Origin: Pseudomonadota bacterium
GTDB lineage: Bacteria > Pseudomonadota > Gammaproteobacteria > Burkholderiales > Gallionellaceae
Length of the DNA stretch: 36,293 nt
NCBI GenBank assembly: GCA_021782365.1
Contig: JAJXVB010000019.1
Location: forward strand, 1-36,293
Direction: 5' to 3'
Shown here: positions 1 through 6,108 of the stretch, in pieces
Layout of the letters: every line of letters begins with the position of its first letter
How positions within the stretch are numbered: the first letter of the stretch is position 1
Translations under genes and position numbers: made by a program
Notes under the pieces: model-generated
The model's input: only the letters and a program-made list of their open reading frames with translations
Told to the model about the DNA's origin: nothing
The model's database searches: none

Positions 1-197
1 GTGCCATTCAGCGATTCGACCTGACCCTGCAGATCGAGTATGGTTTGCGTCTGCTGCTTGCCCTGGTCTTCCAGAGCCTGAACGCGCGTCTCGATCTGCT
101 GGATGCTCTTGCGTGCCTCTTCGTCCGAGAACAGCCCCGCCTGCGCGGAGGAGGCACAACACATACCCAGCAAAATCAGGACGCGCGGTTTCAACAT
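1..197 (-). CDS. cpoB: Cell division coordinator CpoB/YbgF, N-terminal part (cut by window start)
   Basis: Sixty-five codons are visible before the window ends. They encode a signal peptide (MLKPRVLILLGMCCASSAQA, cleavage expected after residue 20) and then a heptad-like helical stretch rich in Glu, Gln and Lys. This matches the periplasmic N-terminal coiled coil of YbgF/CpoB, which trimerises and binds TolA; the family's C-terminal TPR repeats lie outside the window. The start codon is 3 bases after the pal stop, so it is the last gene seen of the tol-pal operon. In the family, CpoB links peptidoglycan synthesis to outer membrane constriction. The call rests on position plus the N-terminal pattern, as the TPR region cannot be checked. 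Confidence 0.8.
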   Translation of the reverse strand, partial: MLKPRVLILLGMCCASSAQAGLFSDEEARKSIQQIETRVQALEDQGKQQTQTILDLQGQVESLNG

Positions 198-200
198 CTA

Positions 201-704
201 TTACTGCATGTAATCGATGTCGGTGCGGCGGTTCTGTGCCCACGCTGCTTCGTTGTGGCCCAGTGCACGTGGCTTCTCCTTGCCGTAGCTGATTGCGCTC
301 AGCTGGGATGCCTTGGCGCCGCCTGCTTCCAGCATCTTCATCACGCCATCTGCGCGACGCTGACCCAGACCCAGGTTGTATTCAGCGCTGCCGCGTTCGT
401 CGCAGTTGCCTTCCAGGCGAACCTTGCGATCAGGATGCTGGCTCAGGTACTTGGCATGCGCCTCGACCAGCGGCTTGTCGGCTGCCTGAACAACAGACAC
501 GTCGAAGGGGTAGTAAGTGCTGCGGCCAGCCAGGATGCTGTGCGGATCGTTCAACGGATCGACAGCTGTCTGAGCAGGCGCTGCAGGGGCTGCTTTTGCT
601 ACAGGCGCTGGTGCTGGGGCAGGTGCCGCTGCTTCTTTAGGCTTCTGGCTGGCGCAAGCTGCCAGCAGATTCAGTAATACGATACTGATGACGAGTTTCT
701 TCAT
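201..704 (-). CDS. pal: Peptidoglycan-associated lipoprotein Pal
   Basis: The 167-residue product begins with a lipoprotein signal peptide whose lipobox LLAAC places the lipidated Cys at residue 17. An Ala/Pro-rich linker follows, then an OmpA-like peptidoglycan-binding domain (NCDERGSAEYNLGLGQRRA and a terminal SYGKEKP block). Pal is anchored in the inner leaflet of the outer membrane, binds diaminopimelate in peptidoglycan, and is bound by TolB. An in-frame ATG 15 bases upstream (719) is possible, but AAGGGA lies directly before the ATG at 704 and the signal peptide begins there, so 704 is preferred. It follows tolB with a gap of 27 bases and precedes cpoB by 3 bases. Confidence 0.95.
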   Translation of the reverse strand: MKKLVISIVLLNLLAACASQKPKEAAAPAPAPAPVAKAAPAAPAQTAVDPLNDPHSILAGRSTYYPFDVSVVQAADKPLVEAHAKYLSQHPDRKVRLEGNCDERGSAEYNLGLGQRRADGVMKMLEAGGAKASQLSAISYGKEKPRALGHNEAAWAQNRRTDIDYMQ

Positions 705-731
705 GGCAATTCCCTTCATTTAGTAAAATTT

Positions 732-1997
732 TTAAGGTTGTGGTCCCCATACAGGCTCGCGAGCATCGCCGCTTTGCGTGAACATGTGTTGCTGGACACG
801 ACCATCGCTGGACACAGTCGCTAATATACCACGGCCACGGGCTTCGCTGGCAAACAGAATGATTTTTCCATTGGGCGCGAAGCTGGGTTTTCTCTCCCAT
901 CCGCCCTCGGTCAGCGTCTGCATCTGTCCGTTCTGCAGATCCTGAACGGCGATGTAGAACTGCCCGCCTGTCAGATTCGCGAAAACGAAGGACTTGCCGT
1001 CAGGGCTGTAACGCGGCGAAAAGCTGTTGCCGCTTGCAAAGGTCAGCCTCTGGGGCGCGCCGCCGGATGCCGGCATCTGATATATCTGAGGGCTTCCTCC
1101 CTGATCCGAGGTGAACAGGATGGACTGCCCGTCGGGGGAGAAATTGGGCTCGGTGTCTATCGCCCCGCTGAAGCTGATGCGGCGCAAGCCGGTCCCGTCC
1201 GGGTTAATGAGATATATCTGCGAGCTGCCGTCATGCGTCATCACGATCGCAAGCTGCTTTCCGTCGGGCGACCAGGCTGGCGCGCTGTTGCTGCCCGGAA
1301 AGTCTGCCACGGCGCGGCGGCGGTTGCTGAGCAGGGATTGCACGAAAACTGCCGCATGCCCTGTTTCGAAGCTCACATAAGCCATGCTCTTGCCGTCAGG
1401 AGACCATGCAGGAGACATGATGGGCTCCCTCTGCTTCAGCACGACCTGGTCGTTGTAGCCGTCGCTGTCCGCGACGATCAGGCTGTAGCTCTTGGGCTGA
1501 CGGTTCACGTATGCGATCCTCGTGCTGAAGACGCCCTTGTCGCCCGTCAGCTTTTCATAGATCAGGTCCGCGATGCGGTGACCCACCGCGCGCATCTGGC
1601 TGTCGCTTGCGGAGACCGCCTCGCCCAGCAGCTGGTCATGCTTCACCACATCGAGCAGTCTGAAACGCGCCTCGATGCGCCCGTTCTGCACGCTGACATT
1701 TCCTATGCCCAGCGCATCCGCTCCGCGCAGCTGCCAGTCGTTGAAGTTCACATCCGCAGTCTCGTGAGGGGATTTGCCAGCGGAGTCGACGATGCGGAAG
1801 AGCCCGGAGCGCGTGAGATCGCTCGTCACCACATCGTTGATCTGGGCGCCCAGCTTTTCGTCTCCCCCCATCGGCACGAGCGCGATCGGAATCTGGTGCT
1901 CTCCCGCGCCGATGATCTCGATGCTCAAGGCCGCATTTGAAACGGCGCTATGCGCCAGCATCAAGAGGCCCAGCGTGCCTGACAATATTCTCAACAT
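732..1997 (-). CDS. tolB: Tol-Pal system periplasmic protein TolB
   Basis: The product is 421 residues, the usual TolB length. It starts with a cleavable signal peptide (MLRILSGTLGLLMLAHSAVS). An N-terminal domain follows, then a beta-propeller marked by repeated blades of the SPDGK / SPDGQ type at roughly residues 200 to 400 (SPDGKSMAYVS, SPDGKQLAIV, SPDGQSILFTS, SPDGKSFVFA). TolB is a periplasmic partner of Pal and TolA. An ATG at 2018 would extend the protein by 7 residues and overlap tolA; the ATG at 1997 is preceded by AAAGG at proper spacing and leaves a 4-base gap to the tolA stop, so it is chosen. Confidence 0.95.
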   Translation of the reverse strand: MLRILSGTLGLLMLAHSAVSNAALSIEIIGAGEHQIPIALVPMGGDEKLGAQINDVVTSDLTRSGLFRIVDSAGKSPHETADVNFNDWQLRGADALGIGNVSVQNGRIEARFRLLDVVKHDQLLGEAVSASDSQMRAVGHRIADLIYEKLTGDKGVFSTRIAYVNRQPKSYSLIVADSDGYNDQVVLKQREPIMSPAWSPDGKSMAYVSFETGHAAVFVQSLLSNRRRAVADFPGSNSAPAWSPDGKQLAIVMTHDGSSQIYLINPDGTGLRRISFSGAIDTEPNFSPDGQSILFTSDQGGSPQIYQMPASGGAPQRLTFASGNSFSPRYSPDGKSFVFANLTGGQFYIAVQDLQNGQMQTLTEGGWERKPSFAPNGKIILFASEARGRGILATVSSDGRVQQHMFTQSGDAREPVWGPQP

Positions 1998-2001
1998 TCG
2001 A

Positions 2002-2784
2002 TTACCTTTCCTTTCCATCTGGTCTGAAACTCAGCTTCAGTTCACGAAAATGGCTGAACACGCTCGCGTCCGAAGGCAGGGGCAAGGGATCCGACTTCAG
2101 GATCGCGCGTTCCACCGCATTGTCATAAGCCGCATTGCCGCTCGATTTCGTCAGCCTCGCGTTCATCACCGAGCCTCCCGGCAACAGCGTCACCGTGAAT
2201 TCCGCCTTCGCATCGGGCGCAACATTGGGCGGCATCACGATGTTGCTGCGTATCTTGCTTGCGATTTTAGCAGTATATTCGTCCACCACCTTGCCCGACA
2301 CGGCATCCTGCACCGTCTGTGCATTATTCGTCTTGGAAGGAGACGAGCGGCCCGGCTGCACATTTGCCCAGAGCTGCGCCTCCTCCTTCGCGGACAGCTT
2401 CTTCACCGGCTTCTGTTCAGGCTTGGGCTTGGCCTTGGGCTTGGGCTCTGGCAAAGGCTTGGGCTTGGGCTTGGGCTTGACCACTTCAGGCTTGGGCTTC
2501 TTTTCAGGAAGCGCGATGTCCGGCTTGACCTTCTCCTGTACCGGCTCGGGAGGCGTTTCCACCGGCTTCACGACAGGACGGGTCGGAGGCGGCGGCGGTG
2601 GTGCCGAGACAGGCTTTGTTGTCGGCAGATTCTGCCAAAGCTCCACGCTCATCGCAGACTGGGCCTGAGGCTTGGTCTGCCAGGCGAAGCCGAAATACAG
2701 GAACCCGAAGAAAAGAAGATGCACGAGCAGGGCCAGTACGCCCGCCGGCAGCTTGTACGGTTCCTGGTAAACCGCCTCGCTCAT
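2002..2784 (-). CDS. tolA: Cell envelope integrity protein TolA
   Basis: TolA spans the periplasm and carries energy from TolQR to TolB-Pal. The 260-residue protein has one N-terminal membrane helix (about residues 15-35, VLALLVHLLFFGFLYFGFAW). A long Pro/Lys/Glu-rich stalk follows at about 60-150 with many KPKP and EPKP repeats, and then a C-terminal TonB/TolA-like domain (DAKAEFTVTLLPGGSVMNARL). The stalk is Pro-Lys type, more TonB-like than the long Ala-rich helix of E. coli TolA, and the protein is much shorter than the E. coli form (about 420 residues). Its ATG overlaps the tolR stop as ATGA, which indicates translational coupling. Confidence 0.92.
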   Translation of the reverse strand: MSEAVYQEPYKLPAGVLALLVHLLFFGFLYFGFAWQTKPQAQSAMSVELWQNLPTTKPVSAPPPPPPTRPVVKPVETPPEPVQEKVKPDIALPEKKPKPEVVKPKPKPKPLPEPKPKAKPKPEQKPVKKLSAKEEAQLWANVQPGRSSPSKTNNAQTVQDAVSGKVVDEYTAKIASKIRSNIVMPPNVAPDAKAEFTVTLLPGGSVMNARLTKSSGNAAYDNAVERAILKSDPLPLPSDASVFSHFRELKLSFRPDGKER

Positions 2785-3206
2785 CGCTTGACGGCTTGCG
2801 TCAGAAGGCCCACCTTCCTGATGTGCTGCTGCTGAAGCACATCCATCACGTTCATGACCTCTTCGTAGCGCACGTTCTTGTCGGCCGAAATCACCACCGC
2901 CTGGTCGGACTGCATGTCCTGCCTTGCCTTCAGGATCGAGACCAGCTCATCCTTGGATACGGCCGCCTCCACATCCCCCTTGGAATGATCGCGCAGCGTC
3001 AGCGAGCCGTCCTTCTTGATGATGACTTCAAGCGGGGCAGGGGAGGGCACAGAGGACTTGCTGACCTGTGGCAGATCTACCTGGCCGGGATTCATCATCG
3101 GGGCCGCCACCATGAAGATCACCAGGAGCACCAGCATCACGTCGATATAGGGCACAACGTTGATGTCGTTCATCAGGCGGTTTTTCTTGCGCAGCGTCGA
3201 TCTCAT
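2781..3206 (-). CDS. tolR: Biopolymer transport protein TolR
   Basis: The 141-residue product has a short basic N terminus (MRSTLRKKNRLMNDINVVPY) and one membrane helix. The helix carries the conserved proton-path Asp in YIDVMLVLLVIFMVAA, and an ExbD/TolR periplasmic domain follows with the terminal KVGLLTQ motif. With TolQ it forms the proton-driven stator of the Tol machine. The reading frame is open upstream of the chosen ATG, but the sequence there is not TolR-like. The ATG at 3206 has GAGAGG about 6 bases upstream and gives the usual family length. Its stop overlaps the tolA start, while it is separated from tolQ by an unusual 145-base gap. Confidence 0.95.
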   Translation of the reverse strand: MRSTLRKKNRLMNDINVVPYIDVMLVLLVIFMVAAPMMNPGQVDLPQVSKSSVPSPAPLEVIIKKDGSLTLRDHSKGDVEAAVSKDELVSILKARQDMQSDQAVVISADKNVRYEEVMNVMDVLQQQHIRKVGLLTQAVKR

Positions 3207-3237
3207 AAGTGCCTCTCGAAACCGTAACGAGCAGGGT

Positions 3238-3321
3238 GACTGGCAAGGCGCAAGACGCGCAGCGATCGAGACATACCATATCGGTAGGCGACAGAGCGAG
3301 CAACGTGCAACGCAGCCAGTC
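3238..3321. repeat. Imperfect inverted repeat in the tolQ-tolR gap
   Basis: The gap 3207-3351 holds an 84-base imperfect palindrome. The outer arms are perfect 7-mers, GACTGGC at 3238-3244 and GCCAGTC at 3315-3321. The centre has TACC and GGTA around an AT-rich core near 3276-3288, and the flanks between are only partly complementary. Such elements look like dispersed intergenic repeats of betaproteobacteria, but no second copy was seen in this window, so that identity is inferred. RNA from either strand could fold into a long hairpin inside the tol operon. Confidence 0.5.
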
Positions 3322-3351
3322 GCCCGCACAGCAGGTTTTCAGAGGTATTTC

Positions 3352-4029
3352 TCATGGCTGGCGCTGCAATACGTTGGAGAATTCTTCGGTGAAGCTCTCG
3401 AAGCGCGTCGAAAGCCTGTCTATCGCATGGGCATAGCGGTTATATGCGACAACTGCAGGGATCGCCGCAAAAAGGCCCATCGCGGTTGCAACCAGCGCCT
3501 CTGCGATGCCGGGCGCGACATGGGCGAGTGTAGCCTGGCCCACGTTCGCAAGCCCGCGGAATGCATTCATGATGCCCCACACCGTGCCGAAGAGACCGAC
3601 ATAGGGGCTCACCGATCCCACGGACGCAAGGAATGCAAGATGCGCTTCCAGCCTGTCCATCTCCCTCTGGTAGGTCGCGCGCATCGCGCGGCGCGTGCCT
3701 TCCATCACCGCGCTGCTGTCGACGCCATGCTGTTTCTTGAGCTTCACGAACTCGACGAATCCGGCTGCAAAGATGCGCTCCAGCGCGCCCTGGTCGGATT
3801 TCGACGGATTGTTCACGGACCTGTAGACGTCGTTGAGATTGGGATTGCGCCAGAACGACTCCTCGAATTCACGCGTCAATCGCGTCTCGCGGCGTATCGC
3901 GAAGAGCTTAAGGAAGATGTACCACCACGACATCATGGATACCAGAAGCAATAATCCCATCACCATCTGCACCAGAACGCTGGCCGTGCTGATCAGATGA
4001 ACAAAAGACAGATCCTGTGTGACTTCCAT
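3352..4029 (-). CDS. tolQ: Tol-Pal system protein TolQ (MotA/TolQ/ExbB proton channel)
   Basis: This 225-residue inner membrane protein has three predicted helices: about 11-40 (VLVQMVMGLLLLVSMMSWWY), 130-155 (LASVGSVSPYVGLFGTVWGI) and 165-190 (APGIAEALVATAMGLFAAIP). These carry the conserved GLFGTVWGI and AL.ATA.GL.AAIPAV signatures of the family. TolQ surrounds TolR helices and conducts protons to drive TolA. The frame continues upstream, but the ATG at 4029 is preceded by GAAAGG and gives the standard N terminus. It lies 17 bases after the ybgC stop and leads into tolR after a gap that contains an inverted repeat. Confidence 0.95.
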   Translation of the reverse strand: MEVTQDLSFVHLISTASVLVQMVMGLLLLVSMMSWWYIFLKLFAIRRETRLTREFEESFWRNPNLNDVYRSVNNPSKSDQGALERIFAAGFVEFVKLKKQHGVDSSAVMEGTRRAMRATYQREMDRLEAHLAFLASVGSVSPYVGLFGTVWGIMNAFRGLANVGQATLAHVAPGIAEALVATAMGLFAAIPAVVAYNRYAHAIDRLSTRFESFTEEFSNVLQRQP

Positions 4030-4046
4030 TAGCAACCTTTCAAGAG

Positions 4047-4466
4047 TTAAATCCCGGCCTGGTGCAGCATCCTCAGGCGCAGCGCTTCGGGAACCGCGAC
4101 CGGCCTGAAGGCCTCCTTCGAAACGCATACGAGATGAATTTCGCCCGTGGTCAGCAATTCCGCTTCGCGGCTTACCGTCTGCATCAGCGTCAGACGAGAG
4201 CGTCCGATGTCGGAGACTGCAGCCGTCACCTCGAGCATGTCGTCAAGCAGTGCGGGCTTCAGATAATCGAGCTTCAGCGAGCGCACCACGAACATCACGC
4301 CGAATTCCCGAAGCAGGTCCGCATTGCTGTAACCGTGGGAGCGCAGCCACTCAGTCCGCGCGCGCTCCATAAAGTTCACATAACTTGCATGATAAACCAC
4401 GCCGCCCGCGTCCGTGTCCTGGTAATACACACGCACAGGCCAGGTAAATATTCTGATTTCACTCAT
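4047..4466 (-). CDS. ybgC: Tol-Pal associated acyl-CoA thioesterase YbgC
   Basis: The product is a 139-residue hot-dog fold thioesterase. The signature with the catalytic Asp is at about residues 15-27 (YYQDTDAGGVVYHASYVNF), followed by ERARTEWLR, both typical of YbgC and 4-hydroxybenzoyl-CoA thioesterases. YbgC hydrolyses acyl-CoA esters and is commonly the first gene of the tol-pal operon, as here. A TTG three codons upstream is possible; the ATG at 4466 is taken because it gives the usual MSE-type N terminus, although its ribosome binding site is weak (GGTG). The 124 bases upstream are AT-rich and must hold any promoter dedicated to the tol genes. Confidence 0.93.
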   Translation of the reverse strand: MSEIRIFTWPVRVYYQDTDAGGVVYHASYVNFMERARTEWLRSHGYSNADLLREFGVMFVVRSLKLDYLKPALLDDMLEVTAAVSDIGRSRLTLMQTVSREAELLTTGEIHLVCVSKEAFRPVAVPEALRLRMLHQAGI

Positions 4467-4590
4467 TTGCACCAACTGATGTAAATTTCTGTTTTAGCAA
4501 CCGTCAAGCAAATCACATCGCACTCTGCTTCCAACTCTTGATGTTCCATTTTTTCCAAAATGATAATGAAAAGATCAAAAACATACTGAT
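4467..4590. other. AT-rich spacer between the AlbA_2 gene and ybgC
   Basis: This 124-base spacer is distinctly AT-rich (runs of A and T near 4546-4590) compared with the flanking coding DNA. It separates the restriction block from the tol operon. Any private promoter for ybgC-tolQRAB-pal would lie here on the minus strand. A TTGACG (complement of 4502-4507) with a poor -10 17 bases away was the best candidate, but it would leave almost no leader, so no promoter is called. No clear hairpin terminator was seen. Confidence 0.4.
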
Positions 4591-6105
4591 TTATAAAAGT
4601 TTTTGTGATTCCAGCAATTCATTATCCGAAGCGTTTGATAATGAATCCGCCTGTTCCAACGAGCGTATTGGTTTAGTATATTTGGCTTGCTGGCGCGATG
4701 CGGCAGGTAGCGCAACCAGCACCCCTTGCGCGACCCAGGTGCGCAACATGCGCGATGCCTCCAACGTATCCAACCCGGTAATCTCGCGCAACTGGCGGTT
4801 GGCGATTTCGCCGTGCATATCTATCCAGTGGCTGACCTCATCCCACACCGTGGGGCGCTCCAGATTCAACAGCGTCACCGTCACACTTTCCACCGCCGCC
4901 TCGGTATTTTGCCGGTACTGCGGCGGATAAAGCTTCGCGCTCGCCATTTCCGCGAACATCATTTTTACGCCCTCTCCAGCATCAATATTAGGCGCGATTG
5001 GAAACTCGCGCAGATTTTGTGCAACCAAAGGATTGCGCGCCTTGGAACCAGCCTTGTCCACATTGGCGGGTGTGATGTTGCCGGGGAACACGCCGGGACT
5101 TTCTACTTCGATACGGTCGTCAAACAAGCGAACGAAAATGTCCCGATTGAGGCGATAGTCGCGATGGATCACGGCATTCACAATCGCCTCTTTCACCACC
5201 CGCTCAGGATATATATGCTTGGTCTTGAAGCCGCTACCAGAAAGCGTCAAGCCTTGCGCAAGTTCGCCCAGCACCGCCTTTACCGCTGCATCAATCAGAT
5301 CGATCAACGGCCCGCGTATCGTCTTGGGGGTCTTGCGCAAATTAGGTGTTGCGCCCGGCACAATATGTTTTCCGTCATAAACCATCAGACGTATATCTGC
5401 ACGCGAGCCATGCGCAGCCAGCAGGCCACTCGGCTCTTCGGCAAATAGCAACACTGCCGCACGGGTAGGCTGGACTTCACTTCCCACCTTCGATGCCAAA
5501 CCGATTTTCTGCAACTGCTCCGCGAATGTGCCGCTCTTCAATCCGCGCGCGGCAACAAAACTGCGCCACGTCTCCGTCTCCAGCAGCGCCAAGGGAACAT
5601 CCACCAGCTCACTTTCTGCACTCCGCACCCCGCGCCGGTAAGAAAGCTCGGTGATCTCGGCGGCAGTCATCTCGCGGTTGCTCGCATCCAGCCTCGTCCA
5701 GGTGCCGTCATCCACGATGGAATGCACCTTGTCGCTCTTGAGAACCTGCACAAGCACCAAATGGCCATCGCTGCCATTGCGCAAACGGCACGGCAAGCGA
5801 ACGAAGCGAATTGCATCTATCGGGGGATGAAAATGTGTCCTTACTTTGCGAGTCAGATCATCCAACGCTTCCGGATTTTCTTGCACCCCAAAAAATCTCT
5901 CCACACCGGTAACATGCTTCTCATCCGCCACACCTAAAGCCAGAATGCCACCTTCCGTATTGGCGAAAGCGCAAATCGTTTCCAAAGCTTTACCCACCAT
6001 CTTGCCGGATACTCGCTTGAACTCCAGAGAACGGCTTTCGTGGACAGAAAGTAGCGCTGTAATACGCGGCGCTGCTTGCTCCTGAGTTAGCTCTATCAGA
6101 TTCAT
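4591..6105 (-). CDS. AlbA_2 (Schlafen-type) DNA-binding and HATPase domain protein
   Basis: The 504-residue protein has three recognisable parts. An N-terminal AlbA_2/Schlafen-like domain (about 20-140) carries ESRSLEFKR and ICAFANTEGGILALGV. A RecG-like HATPase_c_4 region (about 300-370) carries VVKEAIVNAVIHRDY and IEVESPGVFPG. A C-terminal winged-helix-like stretch (about 440-475) carries ITGLDTLEASRMLRTWV. This layout is that of COG2865-type putative transcriptional regulators or ATP-binding proteins. It starts 3 bases after the res stop, on the same strand, so it is probably co-transcribed with mod and res. Its role with the restriction system (regulator or defence effector) is unknown; the domain calls are good, the function is inferred. 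Confidence 0.8.
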   Translation of the reverse strand: MNLIELTQEQAAPRITALLSVHESRSLEFKRVSGKMVGKALETICAFANTEGGILALGVADEKHVTGVERFFGVQENPEALDDLTRKVRTHFHPPIDAIRFVRLPCRLRNGSDGHLVLVQVLKSDKVHSIVDDGTWTRLDASNREMTAAEITELSYRRGVRSAESELVDVPLALLETETWRSFVAARGLKSGTFAEQLQKIGLASKVGSEVQPTRAAVLLFAEEPSGLLAAHGSRADIRLMVYDGKHIVPGATPNLRKTPKTIRGPLIDLIDAAVKAVLGELAQGLTLSGSGFKTKHIYPERVVKEAIVNAVIHRDYRLNRDIFVRLFDDRIEVESPGVFPGNITPANVDKAGSKARNPLVAQNLREFPIAPNIDAGEGVKMMFAEMASAKLYPPQYRQNTEAAVESVTVTLLNLERPTVWDEVSHWIDMHGEIANRQLREITGLDTLEASRMLRTWVAQGVLVALPAASRQQAKYTKPIRSLEQADSLSNASDNELLESQKLL

Positions 6106-6108
6106 GGA

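Noticed and set aside
2394..2520. Open frames opposite the tolA stalk with Gly/Leu-rich repeats.
   Set aside because: They are complements of the Pro/Lys repeats of TolA, an effect of its low-complexity codons.
4479..4507. Sigma-70 promoter TTGACG-N17-TTACAT for ybgC-tol on the minus strand.
   Set aside because: The -10 matches poorly and the start of transcription would be only about 6 bases from the ybgC ATG.
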